From the IMG/VR virus record IMGVR_UViG_3300049456_000062, positions 1 to 43,363 of that record: a DNA stretch of 43,363 nucleotides, one strand, 5' to 3'. The DNA is from a virus. Of the stretch, positions 1 through 6,778 are shown one piece after another. Both the position numbers and the translations under genes were made by a program. Every line of letters begins with the position of its first letter. Position 1 is the stretch's first letter. The notes under the pieces are model-generated. The model had not been told where the DNA came from. It saw only the letters and a program-made list of their open reading frames with translations, and ran no database searches.

Positions 1-117
1 GAGCCGTTCGAGACGCTGGGCGAGTCGCTCTCGCTGCCGCCGAACTACGAGCGCTACCGCGACGAGGTCGAGAAGATCCTCACGCCCCTGCCGAACCCGC
101 GCCGTGCTCGTTCGTGA
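1..117 (+). CDS. Ring-cleaving dioxygenase, C-terminal end (host, partial)
   Basis: The window opens inside this gene. The last 38 residues contain LSLPPNYERYRDEVEKILTP, which resembles the C-terminus of VOC/glyoxalase-fold ring-cleaving dioxygenases of the MhqE/MhqO type (usually about 310-320 residues), enzymes that open hydroquinone or catechol rings. Its stop lies 14 bases inside the next gene, so the two are translationally coupled. The adjacent esterase is the usual partner in mhqED-like operons, which supports the call. Only the tail is visible, so catalytic metal ligands cannot be checked. Confidence 0.6.
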   Translation, partial: EPFETLGESLSLPPNYERYRDEVEKILTPLPNPRRARS

Positions 118-415
118 GCGGCCGCCGTCCGGTGAGGCCGAAGGCGCGCTCGTTCTCTTCCACGGTCGCGGCGCTGACGAGGACGATCTCTTCCCGCTCC
201 TCGACGCGCTCGACCCGGACCGGCGGCTGCACGGCTACACGCCGCGGGCGCCGCTCTCGCTGCCGCCGGGCGGCGCGCATTGGTACATCGTGCCGCGGGT
301 CGGCCACCCCGACCCGGCGACGTTCCACGCGGCATACGCCGAGGCCGGCGAATGGCTCGACTCGCTCCCGCACGAGCGGATCGTGCTCGGCGGGTTCTCT
401 CAGGGCTGCGACTAG
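104..415 (+). pseudogene. Carboxylesterase/phospholipase 5' half, split by prophage
   Basis: Alpha/beta-hydrolase of the phospholipase/carboxylesterase (MhqD, YodD) group. GTG start at 104 overlaps the dioxygenase. The 103 residues include the oxyanion-loop motif LFHGRGADEDDLFPL (about residues 18-32) and end in the nucleophile elbow GFSQG followed by Cys-Asp and a stop supplied by phage DNA. Intact relatives are about 200 residues; the Asp and His of the catalytic triad are missing here, so this half should be inactive. The rest is at 43237-43363 in the matching frame. Excision at the 10-bp core would rebuild the gene exactly. Confidence 0.88.
401..410. other. attL: attL core
   Basis: CAGGGCTGCG is shared with attR. 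To its left is host esterase sequence, to its right phage sequence. Joining the phage sides gives an attP of GTCGCAG-GG-CTGCGAC, a perfect 7-bp inverted repeat about a central GG (404-405 here). Such a small symmetric site fits a large serine recombinase, whose crossover occurs at a central dinucleotide. The exact crossover bases are inferred from symmetry. Confidence 0.9.
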
Positions 416-428
416 ACTTCCACCCGGC

Positions 429-1895
429 ATGAAGCCGGTAGACCTCTACGTCCGCGTGAGCCGCGTCGGCGGCCGTGAACACCTCATCAGCCCCGACGAG
501 CAAGAACTCCGCGGACGGCAGCTCGCTGAACAGTACGGCCTCACCGTCGGCGAAGTCGTCGTCGACCTTGACGAGTCCGGCGGCAAATGGGAACGCCCCG
601 GCCTGCAGAAGGCCCTCGCACGGGTCGAGCGCGGCGAGTCCGGCGGCGTCATCGTCGCGTGGCTCGACCGGCTCAGCCGCGACAGCGAACACGCGCACAC
701 GCTCATCCGCAGGATCGGCGACGCCGGCGGCCGCATCTACGCGCCCGACGCCCCGTCCGACTGGACGAGCCCGGAAGGAGAACTCCAAGCCGGGATCCTC
801 TTCGCGTTCGCGAGCTACATCCGGAAGCGCGCACAGGCGGGGTTCGAGCGGGCGAAGGAACGGTCGATCGCGAACGGCGTCCCGATCTCCTCCACGACTC
901 CTGTCGGCTACCGCCGCGGCCCGGATCGGCGGCTCGAGCCGGATCCCGACGTCGCGCCGATCGTCCGCCGGATCTTCGAAGCCCGGGCCGAAGGTGCGGA
1001 GCCGCAAGAGCTCGCCGCCATCTTCGAGAACGCCGGCATCACAACCGCACGCGGCTCCACCGTTTGGACACGCCAGACGCTCTACTGGCTCCTGGGCAAC
1101 CGCGTCTACCTCGGCGAGCTCACCTACGGCAAAGACGGCCGCTTCACCAACCCGGCCGCGCACGAGCCGATCGTCGACCTCGTCACCTTCCAGAAGGCGC
1201 AAGCCGGATCCGGTCCCGGCCGGAAGCCGAACCGCCGCTACCTCCTCGCCGGCCTGCTCCGCTGCGAGGCCTGCCGGTACTGCATGAGCGGCACACCCGA
1301 GACGACCACCCGGCTGATCTACCGATGCGACCGGCGCCGGCCCGGAGGCATCTGCCCCGCCCCCACACGAATCACCGTCGAACGCGTCGAAGCCGCAGTG
1401 CTCGCCGACCTCTTCCCGCACCTCCCGAAGCTCACCGTCCGCGGCCGCGGCAACCGCAGCGACGGCAAACTCGACGAGCTCGCCCAGCGTGTCGCGCGCT
1501 CCCGCACGGCGCTCGCCGGATGGAGCAGCCCCGCCATCCAAGCCGAAGTCGGCGACCTCGACCTGTACGTCGCCGGGCTGCGCGAACGCCGACAACAACT
1601 CGTCGCCGACGAACAAGCGCTCGCCGCAGAACAAACGATCGACACGACCGCTCACCAGCTACCCCCCGGCATGACCTGGGAACAAGCCTGGGACGCGATG
1701 ACGCTCAACGAACGCGTCGGACTGCTCGCCACCCGGTACGACTGCATCAGCCTAAGCCGCAACCCCGACCGCCTTATCGTCTACCCGATCGGCGCCGGCC
1801 CCGACGACCTCCCACGGCGCGGCTACACCCGCAACCCCATCCTCCGCGGGTTCAGCGACAACATCCCAAACGACGCCAGGGAACTGACGCTGTAG
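429..1895 (+). CDS. int: Large serine integrase
   Basis: Site-specific recombinase that inserts and excises the prophage. ATG at 429 gives 488 residues, normal for the family. The resolvase fold begins YVRVSR with nucleophile Ser11 and Arg9; the LDRLSR motif is at 79-84. A recombinase domain follows (about 155-255), then a zinc ribbon with Cys279, Cys282, Cys285, Cys300 and Cys309, and a C-terminal helical region. It starts 18 bp from the attL core, the typical attP-int arrangement. No clear Shine-Dalgarno precedes it; the truncated esterase ends 13 bases upstream in the same direction, so in the lysogen it is probably transcribed from the host operon. Excision would need a directionality factor not identified here. 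Confidence 0.97.
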   Translation: MKPVDLYVRVSRVGGREHLISPDEQELRGRQLAEQYGLTVGEVVVDLDESGGKWERPGLQKALARVERGESGGVIVAWLDRLSRDSEHAHTLIRRIGDAGGRIYAPDAPSDWTSPEGELQAGILFAFASYIRKRAQAGFERAKERSIANGVPISSTTPVGYRRGPDRRLEPDPDVAPIVRRIFEARAEGAEPQELAAIFENAGITTARGSTVWTRQTLYWLLGNRVYLGELTYGKDGRFTNPAAHEPIVDLVTFQKAQAGSGPGRKPNRRYLLAGLLRCEACRYCMSGTPETTTRLIYRCDRRRPGGICPAPTRITVERVEAAVLADLFPHLPKLTVRGRGNRSDGKLDELAQRVARSRTALAGWSSPAIQAEVGDLDLYVAGLRERRQQLVADEQALAAEQTIDTTAHQLPPGMTWEQAWDAMTLNERVGLLATRYDCISLSRNPDRLIVYPIGAGPDDLPRRGYTRNPILRGFSDNIPNDARELTL

Positions 1896-1936
1896 CCACC
1901 GCTCCATAAACGCCGCCGTCAACTGATCCGCCGCGG

Positions 1937-2119
1937 TCACATCAGCCCCCACAACCGGGCGCGGCTCATCGCCCACCACGGCAACGTCTTCCCCGGCTCG
2001 AGCTGCTCCAACTCGATCGCCTCCGTCAGAAACTCCCCAGAGTCAGCAGCACACGCAGGATCAGCAGCGCGCCGGCGCAACTCCGAGATCAACGACTCCT
2101 TCACCCGGCGGCGTGTCAT
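1937..2119 (-). CDS. Small hypothetical protein
   Basis: 60 residues, start ATG overlapping the stop of the upstream gene by four bases (ATGA), as in the rest of this leftward run. The sequence is basic at the N-terminus (TRRRVKESLISELRRRA) and acidic in the middle. No family recognised. It is the last gene of the left-arm operon and converges on the integrase. Confidence 0.6.
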   Translation of the reverse strand: MTRRRVKESLISELRRRAADPACAADSGEFLTEAIELEQLEPGKTLPWWAMSRARLWGLM

Positions 2120-2388
2120 TCGGGCGGTGCTCCGTCACAGACGTCGACGACGTAGCGCAAAGCCATCGCGGCGAGCTGGATCGCTTCTGCGCGCGCGGCC
2201 CCGGCGCGGCCGGTGTTCGCGCGCACGTGCTCCCACAACTCCTCGAACTCCTCACGGATGACCGCATGACCTTCGTGCGGCGAATGCATCGGGCCGAACC
2301 GGCCGCGCGCCCGCGCAAGCTCACGACGAACGTCCTCGATCGCACGCTGAGCAGGACCGTCGGCGATGAAGAGCCTCACGTCAGCCAT
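2116..2388 (-). CDS. Conserved phage protein of unknown function
   Basis: 90 residues. The middle reads HEGHAVIREEFEELWEHVRA followed by an Ala-rich helix that ends ALRYVVDVC. Similar short helical proteins are common in actinophage early regions, but the role is unknown. Four-base overlap with the gene downstream and shared base with the gene upstream indicate one transcript. Confidence 0.75.
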   Translation of the reverse strand: MADVRLFIADGPAQRAIEDVRRELARARGRFGPMHSPHEGHAVIREEFEELWEHVRANTGRAGAARAEAIQLAAMALRYVVDVCDGAPPE

Positions 2389-2678
2389 CAGGTGCCCTTC
2401 GTCTCCTGCAGCTTCGCGCCCAAGATCATCCCGGCAGCGACCGCCGCGACCACCCGGGTCTCAACAGCGAGCGAGTTCGATGCCGACGCGATCGTGATCA
2501 CCATCGCCTGACACCACTCCCCCACATCCTCAACCGACACGTCCAAGCCGGCCTCACGAAGAGCGACATGGATCGAATCGAGTGTCGGCTCCGCCCCCGG
2601 CGCGTCGATCCCGAACCACGCACGCTGCGCCTCCTCAGCCGCGATCGTGTCAGCGATCCTCACGAGCGCGCCGTCCAT
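2388..2678 (-). CDS. Hypothetical protein
   Basis: 96 residues from ATG at 2678. A GTG at 2663 that overlaps the upstream stop (GTGA) is an equally good start, giving 91 residues. The C-terminal third (LAVETRVVAAVAAGMILGAKL) is mildly hydrophobic but not clearly a membrane span. No family recognised. Confidence 0.65.
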   Translation of the reverse strand: MDGALVRIADTIAAEEAQRAWFGIDAPGAEPTLDSIHVALREAGLDVSVEDVGEWCQAMVITIASASNSLAVETRVVAAVAAGMILGAKLQETKGT

Positions 2679-2971
2679 CCGTCAGGCGCGTCTACGGGAA
2701 GCGGCCGGAGCGTCTCGCCGTCGAGCCAGTCATCACAGTCAACGGCGACCAGCTCGAGCGCACGATCGATGTTCTCCGGCGTCGGGTTCTGGAGCGCATA
2801 GAGCGCGACATGGAACGACCAGTGCCACACGATCCGTATGTCGTCGAGATAGCCCGGGCCGACACAGCGGTACTCGACCTTGACGTCTTCATCGACCGTC
2901 CGCGGCATCTCCTCGTCCATCACCACAGACGCCGGCGTGCCGAGATCAGGGATCTCAGGCCGCTCAGCCAT
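2660..2971 (-). CDS. Hypothetical protein, paralogous to its upstream neighbour
   Basis: 103 residues from ATG at 2971, which overlaps the upstream stop by eight bases. It carries EEMPRTVDEDVKVEYRCVG then YLDDIRIVWHW. The upstream gene has EEMPRPEDVEVVVES then GRVYVVD at a comparable position, so the two look like diverged copies of one small beta-rich domain. Function unknown. Confidence 0.7.
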   Translation of the reverse strand: MAERPEIPDLGTPASVVMDEEMPRTVDEDVKVEYRCVGPGYLDDIRIVWHWSFHVALYALQNPTPENIDRALELVAVDCDDWLDGETLRPLPVDAPDGWTARS

Positions 2972-3254
2972 CGATGCACCCCTCGCAGTCGCCCGGGTCA
3001 CCGCACGCACACGAACGGAGCGGCATCAGCCGGCCGAGGTCGCGGTCGAGCGCGTCGCGATCGACGACGTACACGCGACCGAGCCACCCGGACTCGACGA
3101 CAACCTCGACGTCCTCCGGCCGCGGCATCTCCTCGAACGTGGTGAACACCGCGAGCTGCGCCACGCTCACCATCAGCCGTTCCGCCGACACCACCAGCCA
3201 CCGAGGCTCGGCGAGACGACCAAGGCCTGCCTGATCGCGCGCGACCGCGCTCAC
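2964..3254 (-). CDS. Hypothetical protein with C-terminal Cys cluster
   Basis: About 96 residues using GTG at 3254, which overlaps the upstream stop as GTGA; a longer form from 3281 is open. It ends in CACGDPGDCEGC, a likely metal-binding cluster. The central EEMPR...EDVEVVVE segment matches the downstream gene product, suggesting tandem duplication. No known family. Confidence 0.65.
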   Translation of the reverse strand: MSAVARDQAGLGRLAEPRWLVVSAERLMVSVAQLAVFTTFEEMPRPEDVEVVVESGWLGRVYVVDRDALDRDLGRLMPLRSCACGDPGDCEGCIDG

Positions 3255-3709
3255 GACTTGCGCTCCGGATTCTTCGGGCAAGAGCCGTGATGGAACGTGC
3301 CGCCGGGCCTGATCTCACAGCCGTCGTGCGTGCAGTCGTCGCGCCGCGCTTGCGTGGTTCGCGAGTCCCGGAAGTGCTCGTCGAGCGGCTTCCGATAGTG
3401 CGTGACCGTTCTCGCGAGGTCGCCCATCTTCCGTCGGCCACGCTCGGTGCCGTGGTTCACAACCGCGTTGTGAGCGACGGCGGTGAGGTCTCGCACCTCA
3501 ACGGGGCACCACGCGCACCAGTGCGCTTCGAGTTTCGTCAGCGACGAAACGAGCCGCTCGCGGGCCTGACCGCGCATGTCGTCGCCCTCGGGAAGAACGT
3601 CGATCATCGCCTTGACCGCGAGGATGATTTCCGCTCGCTCCTCGTAGGTGACCGGGTGCAGGTACACCTCGTTCGGAAGGGACGGGATCAACGATGCACG
3701 TTCGCTCAT
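3251..3709 (-). CDS. Hypothetical Cys/His-rich protein
   Basis: 152 residues. After an N-terminal helical part (YEERAEIILAVKAMIDVLPE) come WCAWCP (about 84), later CTHDGC and HHGSCPKN near the end, suggesting zinc binding. Coupled to its neighbours by four-base overlaps at both ends. Function unknown. Confidence 0.72.
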   Translation of the reverse strand: MSERASLIPSLPNEVYLHPVTYEERAEIILAVKAMIDVLPEGDDMRGQARERLVSSLTKLEAHWCAWCPVEVRDLTAVAHNAVVNHGTERGRRKMGDLARTVTHYRKPLDEHFRDSRTTQARRDDCTHDGCEIRPGGTFHHGSCPKNPERKS

Positions 3710-4560
3710 CGTGTCGTCCCCGGCTCCGAAGGAACAGCGGGAAGCGCGGTGCTCATTCTTCCCTCGCCGGGATCGTCGGCTTCCAGTCCCGGAATGGGGA
3801 AGCCATGTTCCTCGGCCACCTTCCGCACGAAAGCAGCGTGTTCTGGGTCGTCAGGCTCCGTGATCGTCCACGGCTCGCCCACCTCCGCTACGGACGAGCT
3901 TGGCTCGTCTCCGGGCTTGTGTTCTTCCGGGGTTGGTGGTGTGGGGTCAGGCCGGCCGTCCGAGCAGGCGGAGAACACGCGGACTTCGCGCACGATGGCT
4001 AGCGCGAACTCCGCATCGCCGACGTGGCCGAGTTGGTATTCGAGTTGCTCGAGCGTCTCGGTGAGCGTCGACAGCCGAGCCACGTCCTTCTCGTGCATGC
4101 GCATCGCGTCTTGCGCGAGAACCCGCATCGACTCTCCGAGCTTGTCGCGGTCTGCTTCGAGATCACTGACACGCTGCTTAGCCGCGTCCGCGCGTACCTT
4201 CTCGCGGCCAGCCTTCTTCGCCCACTCGATGTTGCGCCGACACTGCGCTTCGTTCGCGGCGGCCTGGTCGTCTACTAGAGCGAGCAGCGCGTCAAACTCG
4301 GCCTTCGCGCGCCCTTGCACTGCACGCCATTCATCGCGTTCTTCCGACGAGACCGGCCACGGCAAGTCGATGAGCCGCAGCACAGCTTCGGCCCGTGTGC
4401 GCGCTTTGTCAGAGAGGACAGGAGACGCGATCTCGTCTGCGATCTCGCGCAGATTCCGGGCCACGTCATCGATGCTCAACCCGGTCTGTTCCGCGTAGCC
4501 GTCGCACTCGGCGGCAAGCTCGCGAAGACGTGCGGCCCATGTACGCGACTCGTCAGGCAT
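3706..4560 (-). CDS. Coiled-coil hypothetical protein
   Basis: 284 residues. Residues about 90-190 are Glu/Lys/Arg/Ala-rich with heptad character (KVRADAAKQRVSDLEADRDK), predicting a coiled coil. A Pro-rich acidic linker follows (DPTPPTPEEHKPGDE), then a short globular C-terminus. No catalytic motif seen. Overlaps both neighbours slightly. Possibly a structural or regulatory accessory protein. Confidence 0.75.
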   Translation of the reverse strand: MPDESRTWAARLRELAAECDGYAEQTGLSIDDVARNLREIADEIASPVLSDKARTRAEAVLRLIDLPWPVSSEERDEWRAVQGRAKAEFDALLALVDDQAAANEAQCRRNIEWAKKAGREKVRADAAKQRVSDLEADRDKLGESMRVLAQDAMRMHEKDVARLSTLTETLEQLEYQLGHVGDAEFALAIVREVRVFSACSDGRPDPTPPTPEEHKPGDEPSSSVAEVGEPWTITEPDDPEHAAFVRKVAEEHGFPIPGLEADDPGEGRMSTALPAVPSEPGTTR

Positions 4561-4690
4561 TCGGATACCTCCCAGGTGCGAACACGACAGGCTTGCCCTT
4601 TCGGTACTTACGCATCGCTAGCCGTACGGCAAGCGCGATAGCCACCTTGTTCGGCTCGGCTTGTGCGTGTGCTTCACGCGAGTCAGTCAC
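4553..4690 (-). CDS. Small basic hypothetical protein
   Basis: 45 residues from GTG at 4690, overlapping the upstream stop by eight bases. The sequence RLAMRKYRKGKPVVFAPGRY is strongly basic. The frame remains open further upstream, but that part overlaps a convincing gene in another frame, so the short form is preferred. No family recognised. Confidence 0.6.
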   Translation of the reverse strand: MTDSREAHAQAEPNKVAIALAVRLAMRKYRKGKPVVFAPGRYPNA

Positions 4691-4883
4691 TGCGAGCCTC
4701 CGCGAGTCCCGCGTTGAAACCATTGGCGAAGTCCTGGGCGTTCTCCCTCTCACTCCACCGGAAGATGGCGATGGTGCGTCCGTCGAAGACGACAGGCCAC
4801 CCATGCCACCATGCAGTGCCGGACGGCCGTACGACCTCGGCCCGCGTGCGTGCTTCCTGCGGCTCAGCCACGAGACACCTCAT
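4683..4883 (-). CDS. Hypothetical protein
   Basis: 66 residues from ATG at 4883, preceded by GGAG eight bases upstream. Aromatic-rich core TAWWHGWPVVFDGRTIAIFR. No family recognised. It lies back to back with the plus-strand gene at 4930. Confidence 0.6.
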   Translation of the reverse strand: MRCLVAEPQEARTRAEVVRPSGTAWWHGWPVVFDGRTIAIFRWSERENAQDFANGFNAGLAEARSD

Positions 4884-5625
4884 CTGCTATACTCCGTCTT
4901 GTCACGGTTCTGCTATGAGGAGGTTTGAGATGTACCCGACTGACCCGCTCGCCAATGTCGTTGCCGATCTTCGGCCGGGCTGGTATCTCCGCGCCGGGAT
5001 CTCCAAGGTTCCCGCTGGCTACTACTGCCTGGAGTACGGCTTTCCCACCACTACGGGCGCACGCAACGTCGTCGCGGCCGTCCACCCGGACGACCTCGAT
5101 GGCATCCGCGACCTTTATCCAGAGGCTTTCAAGCGCAACGAGAACGCAGACCGCTGTCCGGTCTGCGGCGGACTGGGCCCCGGAGACATCACGCACACGC
5201 GCTGCTAGGACGCCGCGACAAACGCGGAACCGTGACACGTCTCGCCTCTGTGTCGCGGCTAGAAGGCCCCCGGAAACGGGGGCCTTCGCTTTTGCCGGAA
5301 GCGCCGAATTGCAGCCGTCCCGCCAGCAGTCCGCGCACTCGTTGAACCACGGGTCGCGACACTGCGGGTAGCAGTAACGGCGCAGCCTGTCCGCCTCCGC
5401 TACAAGCGACTGCCCGCAGTCGCTACCCAGCATTTGCCCGTCCTCGCGTTCTTCGCTGGGGGTGGGAAACACAGAAGACGAACCAGGCAGCGGAACCGTC
5501 CCAGTCATGGTCTGCTGCGTCGGGATCGCGCCACCCGTCACACACACCGGACACGCCGAACCGACGAACGAGCCGTGAAGCGAGCAAGGGCCGCCGACGC
5601 GTGGTGTGGAAGACGAACCAGTCAC
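4864..5625 (-). CDS. Cys-rich hypothetical protein, 3' part doubtful
   Basis: GTG at 5625 overlaps the upstream stop (GTGA). The first 110 residues look protein-like with CSLHG, CPVC and a C-rich stretch RRYCYPQCRDPWFNECADCW, suggesting zinc binding. Beyond about residue 115 the frame crosses the plus-strand terminator and runs antisense to the whole 4930 gene, and the sequence loses protein character (SRVHLKPPHSRTVTRRS). Either the true gene is read through and antisense-overlapped, or the 3' half is a non-functional extension. N-terminal part is credible, full length is not. Confidence 0.45.
   Translation of the reverse strand: MTGSSSTPRVGGPCSLHGSFVGSACPVCVTGGAIPTQQTMTGTVPLPGSSSVFPTPSEEREDGQMLGSDCGQSLVAEADRLRRYCYPQCRDPWFNECADCWRDGCNSALPAKAKAPVSGGLLAATQRRDVSRFRVCRGVLAARVRDVSGAQSAADRTAVCVLVALESLWIKVADAIEVVRVDGRDDVACARSGGKAVLQAVVASGNLGDPGAEIPARPKIGNDIGERVSRVHLKPPHSRTVTRRSIADEVSRG
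4885..4893 (+). promoter_or_regulatory. Extended -10 promoter for the gene at 4930
   Basis: TGCTATACT is an extended -10 element (TGnTATACT). Transcription would begin near 4900, giving a leader of about 30 bases with GAGGAGG at 4917-4923 before the ATG at 4930. No good -35 is visible, as is usual for extended -10 promoters. Assignment is by motif only. Confidence 0.5.
4930..5208 (+). CDS. Small zinc-binding-like protein, isolated plus-strand gene
   Basis: 92 residues with an excellent ribosome site (GAGGAGG, six bases before ATG), GC-rich third codon positions, and its own promoter and terminator. The first 65 residues look globular (GWYLRAGISKVPAGYYCLEY); the end RCPVCGGLGPGDITHTRC has three or four Cys/His ligands. 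It is the only plus-strand gene in the left-arm cluster, opposite the tail of a minus-strand frame. No family recognised. An independently expressed lysogeny gene is plausible. Confidence 0.75.
   Translation: MYPTDPLANVVADLRPGWYLRAGISKVPAGYYCLEYGFPTTTGARNVVAAVHPDDLDGIRDLYPEAFKRNENADRCPVCGGLGPGDITHTRC
5262..5293 (+). terminator. Intrinsic terminator after the 4930 gene
   Basis: Perfect 11-bp stem GAAGGCCCCCG / CGGGGGCCTTC closed by a GAAA tetraloop, followed by GCTTTT. It lies 53 bases after the stop at 5208. The T-run is on the plus-strand side only, so it acts mainly for rightward transcription. Confidence 0.92.
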
Positions 5626-6038
5626 GCGAACCTCCGAGACTGCGTAGGCGGGGCATCGCCGCGAGCGAGGAGCGCTGCGTTACGAAGGACGCTTACGACG
5701 CCCTCTCCGTGGCAGCCGAGGCAGGCATCGAAGCGCGGCCCGCACTCGCACGACTCGCCGTCCGTGTGATCCCACGAGTCGGGTGCTTCGTCAACGGTGA
5801 AGTGCTGCCAGCTACCACGCTTGCCCTTGCAGATCGGGCAGACGTTCGCGCTGAGGGGTAGGCCCGCTCCTGGCTTCTCCTGAGCGGGATGGGACTGGTG
5901 CAATCCGACAGAGCGCGCCTCGGTTCCCGTCTTCTCACCCGGCCCCTCAGACTTGTCGAGCATCTCCGCCACGGTCTCGCGACAACGACGGATGCGTTGA
6001 AGAATCCGGCTCGCGTGCGTCTCGGGTGGTGTGGTCAT
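5622..6038 (-). CDS. DnaJ-like zinc-finger hypothetical protein
   Basis: 138 residues from ATG at 6038, with GGGGGAG six bases upstream; an in-frame extension to 6137 lacks such a site. The C-terminal half has CPICKGKRG and later CECGPRFDACLGCHGEG, the CxxCxGxG pattern of DnaJ-type zinc fingers. N-terminus is helical (ASRILQRIRRCRETVAEML). Likely a small zinc-binding phage protein; partner unknown. Confidence 0.75.
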   Translation of the reverse strand: MTTPPETHASRILQRIRRCRETVAEMLDKSEGPGEKTGTEARSVGLHQSHPAQEKPGAGLPLSANVCPICKGKRGSWQHFTVDEAPDSWDHTDGESCECGPRFDACLGCHGEGVVSVLRNAALLARGDAPPTQSRRFA

Positions 6039-6117
6039 GGAGTCTCCCCCGAACCAGCCGAGCGCGAAGCGAGTGCGTTGACGAGCTCGCGCTTCATCCG
6101 CGCGCGCCTGACGACGC

Positions 6118-6564
6118 TCATGCCGCCATGTCCTCATCGAACGGGGTGCCGGGCCAGTGCCGCTCGAGCGCGTCCATCAGTCCGTGCTCCTCGGCGAACT
6201 CGAACGCCGCCGCCGGCAGAAGGGCACGCGGGATCTTCTCGACCGCAAGGTCATGCCGACGATGGATCCGGTAGCAGCCCGGGACGCCGTTCTGGACGTC
6301 CCACAGCAGACGGCGAAGCCCGCGGTTCTTCAGCGTGTGCTTCGACACGACGTGCATCGCCTGCAACGGCCCCTCGCATTCATGGCCGGGGATCAGCAGG
6401 CCGATGCACTTCTTCGAGCACACGACCGTCTTGAAGTTCTCCCGTGCCGACACCTCAGCCTTCGACGCACGCGGGCCGCCGGCACCACGCTTCAGCGACG
6501 ACCGCTTCAGCGTCCCGTCCGTTGACCGGAGCGGCGTCTTCCGCTTGAGCGGCGACCGCTTCAC
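6118..6564 (-). CDS. HNH endonuclease-like protein
   Basis: 148 residues from GTG at 6564, preceded by GGGGAG. The start KRSPLKRKTPLRS is the Lys/Arg/Pro-rich lead common in phage HNH proteins. The core has two Cys (VCSKKC), GHECEGPLQAMHVVSKH, then WDVQNGVPGCYRIHRRHD, matching the H-N-H pattern with flanking zinc ligands. Probably a nicking or double-strand endonuclease used in recombination or packaging. Downstream of two tiny membrane genes by four-base overlaps. Confidence 0.82.
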   Translation of the reverse strand: MKRSPLKRKTPLRSTDGTLKRSSLKRGAGGPRASKAEVSARENFKTVVCSKKCIGLLIPGHECEGPLQAMHVVSKHTLKNRGLRRLLWDVQNGVPGCYRIHRRHDLAVEKIPRALLPAAAFEFAEEHGLMDALERHWPGTPFDEDMAA

Positions 6565-6698
6565 CGCGGCTTGCTCCCCGTGAAGTCGAGCGTCTCACCC
6601 GACATCGCCGCGTTCGCGCTCCCGCGAAGAAGCCAGCCGAACACGAGCCCGACCACGAGCGTCCACCAGATCACCGCGACCAGCAACAGCCCGGTCAT
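6561..6698 (-). CDS. Tiny single-span membrane protein
   Basis: 45 residues: MTGLLLVAVIWWTLVVGLVF begins one clear membrane span, followed by a short hydrophilic tail. Its stop overlaps the HNH start (GTGA) and its start overlaps the stop of the preceding tiny gene (ATGA). Function unknown; a superinfection or holin-like role is possible. Confidence 0.65.
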   Translation of the reverse strand: MTGLLLVAVIWWTLVVGLVFGWLLRGSANAAMSGETLDFTGSKPR

Positions 6699-6778
6699 GA
6701 CGCCCTCAGCACGATCACGCCGGCGGCGCCGAGCGCGAGCAGGGAAGCGACGGTGATGCCGACCAAGAAGCCGGTCAT
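6695..6778 (-). CDS. Very small membrane peptide (27 aa)
   Basis: MTGFLVGITVASLLALGAAG and seven further residues form a single hydrophobic span. The start overlaps the upstream stop as TAATG and the stop overlaps the next start as ATGA. The shared MTG start and adjacent hydrophobic design suggest the two membrane peptides are related. Unknown role. Confidence 0.55.
   Translation of the reverse strand: MTGFLVGITVASLLALGAAGVIVLRAS

Noticed and set aside
54-1655. 533-codon minus-strand frame opposite the integrase
   Set aside because: It is the antisense of a well-recognised serine integrase; its translation is low-complexity Arg/Ala/Pro/Gly, as expected of a GC-rich shadow.
3287-4498. 403-codon plus-strand frame
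   Set aside because: Antisense to the coupled genes at 3251-4560; Ser/Arg-rich with no recognisable fold and no ribosome site.
4899-4919. TTGTCA/TATGAG as a classical promoter for the 4930 gene
   Set aside because: The spacing is only 9 bp; the extended -10 at 4885-4893 is better.
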